NCBI RefSeq assembly: GCF_004785645.1
Contig: NZ_SRPE01000011.1
Coordinates: 78,304-142,303, forward strand
Direction: 5' to 3'
DNA: 64,000 bases
Source: Empedobacter tilapiae
GTDB taxonomy: Bacteria > Bacteroidota > Bacteroidia > Flavobacteriales > Weeksellaceae
Every line of letters starts with the position of its first letter. The stretch's first letter is position 1. This document shows, piece by piece, positions 61,557 through 64,000 of the stretch. The position numbers were made by a program, and so were the translations under genes. Under the pieces are notes generated by a model that was not told where the DNA came from, ran no database searches, and saw only the letters and a list, made by a program, of their open reading frames with translations.

Positions 61557-61914
61557 TTTGATTTATTTTCATCCAAAATTACAAGGTCATCGGATCATAT
61601 ATATATTCCAGTTTTAACATACATGGTAGTCCGGTTATTTATTTAAAAGAAAATTATATCTTTTTCTATTCTTTTTATAATTAAAAATCATGTAAAAATT
61701 TAATTAAATAAACCTTTTAAATTCTGTTTTTTTTAATTACTGCATATTCCACTTATAAAATATAAATGGCATTAAGAAATGATTATGACAATACTATTTA
61801 TACCAAAGAACAATATTTTTCAAAAGATCTAGTTAATTGATATTGTAGATAAATATTAAAAACAATCAAAATAACGATATAAAGTTAAAGATTGACTCAA
61901 TTAAATAATTAAGC
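61557..61914. promoter_or_regulatory. Divergent promoter region of the biotin operon and a lipoprotein gene
   Basis: 358 nt without a gene. For the biotin operon the minus strand carries TAATTTTG at 61581-61574, an exact -7 box 17 nt before the start codon. Farther upstream a GC-richer phrase TGGTAGTCCGGTTA (61624-61637), with a weak relative GGTCATCGGATCA (61585-61597), might be an operator. The remaining DNA up to the lipoprotein gene is featureless and AT-rich. Confidence 0.45.
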
Positions 61915-62658
61915 ATGAAAAAAATTATACTATTTACATTTCTAACATTCTCATTTATTTCATTTACATCATGTTCTAGTGATGATGATTCTAAGACAAA
62001 TCAAAATAATATAGTAGAAAAAAGACTAATAGAAAGAATTACTTATACGGAAGGATATGATAGTAAACTAGTCGAAAATTTCATATATGATAACCAATCA
62101 GGTTTTGTTTCAGAAAGAATATCTTCAAATGTAAATGAAGTGAATATTTCAAAATATGAGTATTCAAACAATAAAGTAATTGAAAAAAGATATAGAAATA
62201 ATAATTTGAGGAATACTAATATATATTCTTTAAAAGATAATATTTACACTATACAATCTTTTGATTCTGATGATTTATTAATATCTACAAGTGTTAATAA
62301 AATTGAAAACAAAAAAATTGTTTCTTCAAAAAAATACAATAATAAAGGAGAAGTAATATATGATTCATCAATAGAGTATAAAGACAATTTTCTTACTGAA
62401 ATTGAAACTGAATCAATCTCAAATGTAAAAACAATTAGAACTTTTTTAAGTAATAAAATCAAAAACTTTAATGCTCCTTTCGCTTATATTGTTACGAATG
62501 ATCAACCTTTGAATAAAACAACAGAGACTTTTCTAAATGGGAATATAAAGTATAATGAAACTAAATATGAATTTGATAAGGATTTTTATCCAATAAAAGT
62601 AACAACTATTACCCAAAATGGTAATAATATAATTACGATTAATACTTACAATAAATAA
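61915..62658 (+). CDS. Lipoprotein with YD-like strands, related to the 39773 gene
   Basis: 247 residues. Lipoprotein signal ending 'FISFTSCSSDDDSK', with acidic residues after the cysteine as in surface lipoproteins. The mature part has strand repeats such as 'ISKYEYSNNKVIEKRY', 'VIYDSSIEYKDNFLTEIE' and the end 'YEFDKDFYPIKVTT'. The corresponding end of the protein at 39773-40600 reads 'YTYDKDNFPILIVG', which points to common descent. Function unknown. The stop codon lies in a long hairpin. Confidence 0.72.
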   Translation: MKKIILFTFLTFSFISFTSCSSDDDSKTNQNNIVEKRLIERITYTEGYDSKLVENFIYDNQSGFVSERISSNVNEVNISKYEYSNNKVIEKRYRNNNLRNTNIYSLKDNIYTIQSFDSDDLLISTSVNKIENKKIVSSKKYNNKGEVIYDSSIEYKDNFLTEIETESISNVKTIRTFLSNKIKNFNAPFAYIVTNDQPLNKTTETFLNGNIKYNETKYEFDKDFYPIKVTTITQNGNNIITINTYNK

Positions 62659-62672
62659 GTATTAATCGTAAT
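62632..62672 (+). terminator. Hairpin over the lipoprotein stop codon
   Basis: A 17-bp perfect stem (62632-62648 with 62656-62672, around ATTACGATTAATACTTA) with loop CAATAAA. The following TTTATTA is only weakly T-rich, so termination is probable but not certain. Confidence 0.6.
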
Positions 62673-62760
62673 TTATTAGTATAGATTTGTAAGTGAAATT
62701 TTTAACACTATTAAAAAATAGCAAAACAAACTTTGCTTAAAAGAGTATAAAGTTTATATA

Positions 62761-63081
62761 TTAAATAAACATTTTCTTCCATTTAGCAACAGTATTTCTA
62801 CTTAAATTAAAATGATTAGCCAATTGAGAATTATTTAATCTATGTTTTTTTTGGTAATCTAATATCAGTAAAATATCCTTTTTCGAATAAGATTTTAATC
62901 TTTGGTTAAATCCATTATTATTCTGATTCAACTCTCCAAAAATGAGTTTATTTAGCTCCAGCACATTAAAAATAGATAAAGTTTCTTTATTCAATATTTC
63001 TTGACACTGTAATAATTTATCTGGGTAAAGATCATTTATTATATCTGTATAAAGTGTTTTATAATTTATTTCATTTTTCAT
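62761..63081 (-). CDS. Small helix-turn-helix protein (transposase/Trp-repressor-like HTH)
   Basis: 106 residues. The C-terminal third is a helix-turn-helix: 'YSKKDILLILDYQKKHRLNNSQLANHFNLSRNTVAKWKKMF' (quoted in part; recognition helix 'NLSRNTVAKWKKM'). The N-terminal part is helical and polar. There is no catalytic DDE domain, so it is a regulator or a relic of an IS3-like orfA, not a transposase. It lies 88 nt downstream of another HTH gene that has a similar design. Confidence 0.65.
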   Translation of the reverse strand: MKNEINYKTLYTDIINDLYPDKLLQCQEILNKETLSIFNVLELNKLIFGELNQNNNGFNQRLKSYSKKDILLILDYQKKHRLNNSQLANHFNLSRNTVAKWKKMFI

Positions 63082-63091
63082 TTTTTTTGTT

Positions 63092-63131
63092 TATAAAAAG
63101 TCACTAATCATAATAAATGATTAGTGACTAA
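63092..63131 (-). terminator. Intrinsic terminator after the 63170 HTH gene
   Basis: A 12-bp perfect stem AGTCACTAATCA/TGATTAGTGACT (63099-63110 with 63118-63129), followed on the minus strand by a T-rich tail. Confidence 0.8.
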
Positions 63132-63169
63132 GGTTATAATTAGAATAAGTTTGTGTAGTAATGAGATTC

Positions 63170-63607
63170 TTATTTAGTTGAATTTTTATATTTACTAATC
63201 CATTTATACAAAGTTGTTGTTGGGATATTATATCGTTCTTTTATCTCAGACTTTTTCATTGCTCCCGTGTCTATTTTATTTAAAATATAATCTATCATTT
63301 CTTTCGTATAAATATTTTTACGAAATTGGGGTAAAGATGATTTATAATTATTGATTACTTTCTCACTATCATCTTTTTTAATAGGAGCATATAAAATCAA
63401 GTGTTGAGAATACAAACGAAAAAAATCATACTCTAATAATTTACTCCATTTTAATACAACTTCAATTTCCAAACTGCTCATACTATACATTTCATTTACT
63501 TCTTGCTCTGTACATTTCATAAATTTACAAATACGGGATAGTTCTATTTTATTTTCTATGACTGCTTGATTGATTAAAGTCCCAATATGTATTTCTTTGA
63601 AATTCAT
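63170..63607 (-). CDS. Double helix-turn-helix protein of flavobacterial type
   Basis: 145 residues. The N-terminal half ('IELSRICKFMKCTEQEVNEMY') looks like an HTH of the XRE kind, followed by 'LLEYDFFRLYSQHLILYAP'. After a linker comes a C-terminal HTH 'GAMKKSEIKERYNIPTTTLYKWISKY' (read in parts). I recall many close relatives in Chryseobacterium-like genomes, often mislabelled as transposases because of the second HTH. It begins 12 nt after the stop of the surface-type protein upstream, so they probably share a transcript. Confidence 0.7.
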   Translation of the reverse strand: MNFKEIHIGTLINQAVIENKIELSRICKFMKCTEQEVNEMYSMSSLEIEVVLKWSKLLEYDFFRLYSQHLILYAPIKKDDSEKVINNYKSSLPQFRKNIYTKEMIDYILNKIDTGAMKKSEIKERYNIPTTTLYKWISKYKNSTK

Positions 63608-63619
63608 TAGTGTATATTT

Positions 63620-64000
63620 TTATTTCCAATAATTCCACACTTTACCATCAAATACAGCAAGTGCTTTACTCACCGTATCATAACAGATCATTCCTGGATA
63701 AGGACTTTTTACAGTTGTGTGAGGATTTGCTATTTTTGGAAGTATCATTGCTTTGTTATCCGATTCTAATACCAAAACTCCTTTTGATTGAGTAGTTTCT
63801 GATCCTATGGTAATTCCTTCCCCAATCTCTGATGTTGTATTTGTAAAAGCATTGGAAGAATCACCTACATTAGAAAGTGCTACCCAAACATTATTTTCAT
63901 ACATCTTAATTTTATTATCCGATTTATCTAATAAAAATGTTCCATTATTATTAGCTGAAACCGTCGCTAATGCGTTAGAAACATTATTAACCGCTGAAAG
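63620..64000 (-). CDS. C-terminus of a surface-type protein (cut by window edge)
   Basis: The frame stays open from the stop at 63620-63622 to the right edge, giving at least 126 residues, so the protein continues beyond 64000. The ATG at 63904 is therefore probably internal. The sequence is low in Cys and rich in Asn, Ser and Thr ('SNALATVSANNNGTFLLD', 'NVWVALSNVGDSSNAFTNT'). It ends with 'AMILPKIANPHTTVKSPYPG' and 'AVFDGKVWNYW', a C-terminal module seen in secreted flavobacterial proteins of unknown role. The start lies outside the window. Confidence 0.65.
   Translation of the reverse strand, partial: LSAVNNVSNALATVSANNNGTFLLDKSDNKIKMYENNVWVALSNVGDSSNAFTNTTSEIGEGITIGSETTQSKGVLVLESDNKAMILPKIANPHTTVKSPYPGMICYDTVSKALAVFDGKVWNYWK

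Noticed and set aside
62761..63607. Insertion sequence at the right end
   Set aside because: The two HTH proteins lack a DDE or other catalytic domain, and no terminal inverted repeats or target duplication were seen.

Overview
The window is a strongly AT-rich stretch of a Bacteroidota chromosome. It most resembles a flavobacterium of the Weeksellaceae type (the Empedobacter/Chryseobacterium/Elizabethkingia neighbourhood). The reasons are the type IX secretion and gliding genes (porV, porU, gldJ), promoters of the Bacteroidota form TTG/TTTG-N17-22-TAnnTTTG, weak or absent Shine-Dalgarno sequences, methionine synthase split into two genes, and many short stem-loop terminators between convergent genes. 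No rRNA, tRNA, CRISPR array, prophage or complete insertion sequence was seen. The genus is an inference.

Layout. 1-3.8 kb: end of hemW, murI, rocD, then an OsmC-like and a pirin-like gene on the other strand. 3.8-12.9 kb: the T9SS/gliding block porV-porU (minus) and gldJ (plus), followed after an intruding GNAT gene by murF. 12.9-24.3 kb: a degenerate DUF922-like secreted protein, a T9SS-exported endonuclease I, an FSA-type aldolase/transaldolase, an SDR, oligopeptidase B, membrane proteins of unknown role, recQ-fmt and an HU gene. 24.4-33 kb: an MHS-family transporter with an outer-membrane porin, acetyltransferases, an Rrf2 regulator with a matched operator upstream of an NmrA-like reductase, a Crp/Fnr regulator and unknowns. 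33-46.2 kb: dsbD-tilS, an IscR-like Rrf2 regulator, an aldehyde dehydrogenase, a LysE-like exporter, valS and several envelope proteins. 46.2-49.5 kb: a DtxR/MntR-type regulator divergent from a TonB-dependent receptor and a CxxC thioredoxin-fold protein, with a palindromic operator on the receptor promoter.

49.5-56.5 kb is a methionine region. hom (minus) and metH1-metH2 (plus) diverge, each behind its own SAM-I riboswitch, and metF follows after a repeat-containing gap. The hom riboswitch is followed by a 15-bp intrinsic terminator. Together these genes supply homoserine, methyl-THF and methionine under SAM feedback.

56.5-61.6 kb is a tightly overlapping biotin operon (minus): an unnamed four-helix protein, bioF, bioD, bioB and bioA. 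The first gene carries a textbook di-iron ligand set (E26, E53xxH56, E125, E155xxH158) and stands where other bacteria carry genes that make the pimeloyl precursor. I consider it the most interesting lead in the window. Between metF and bioA lies a GC-richer block with a 44-nt near-perfect palindrome, probably an interspersed repeat. The right edge holds a YD-like lipoprotein related to one at 39.8 kb, two small helix-turn-helix proteins and the C-terminus of a surface-type protein that runs out of the window.
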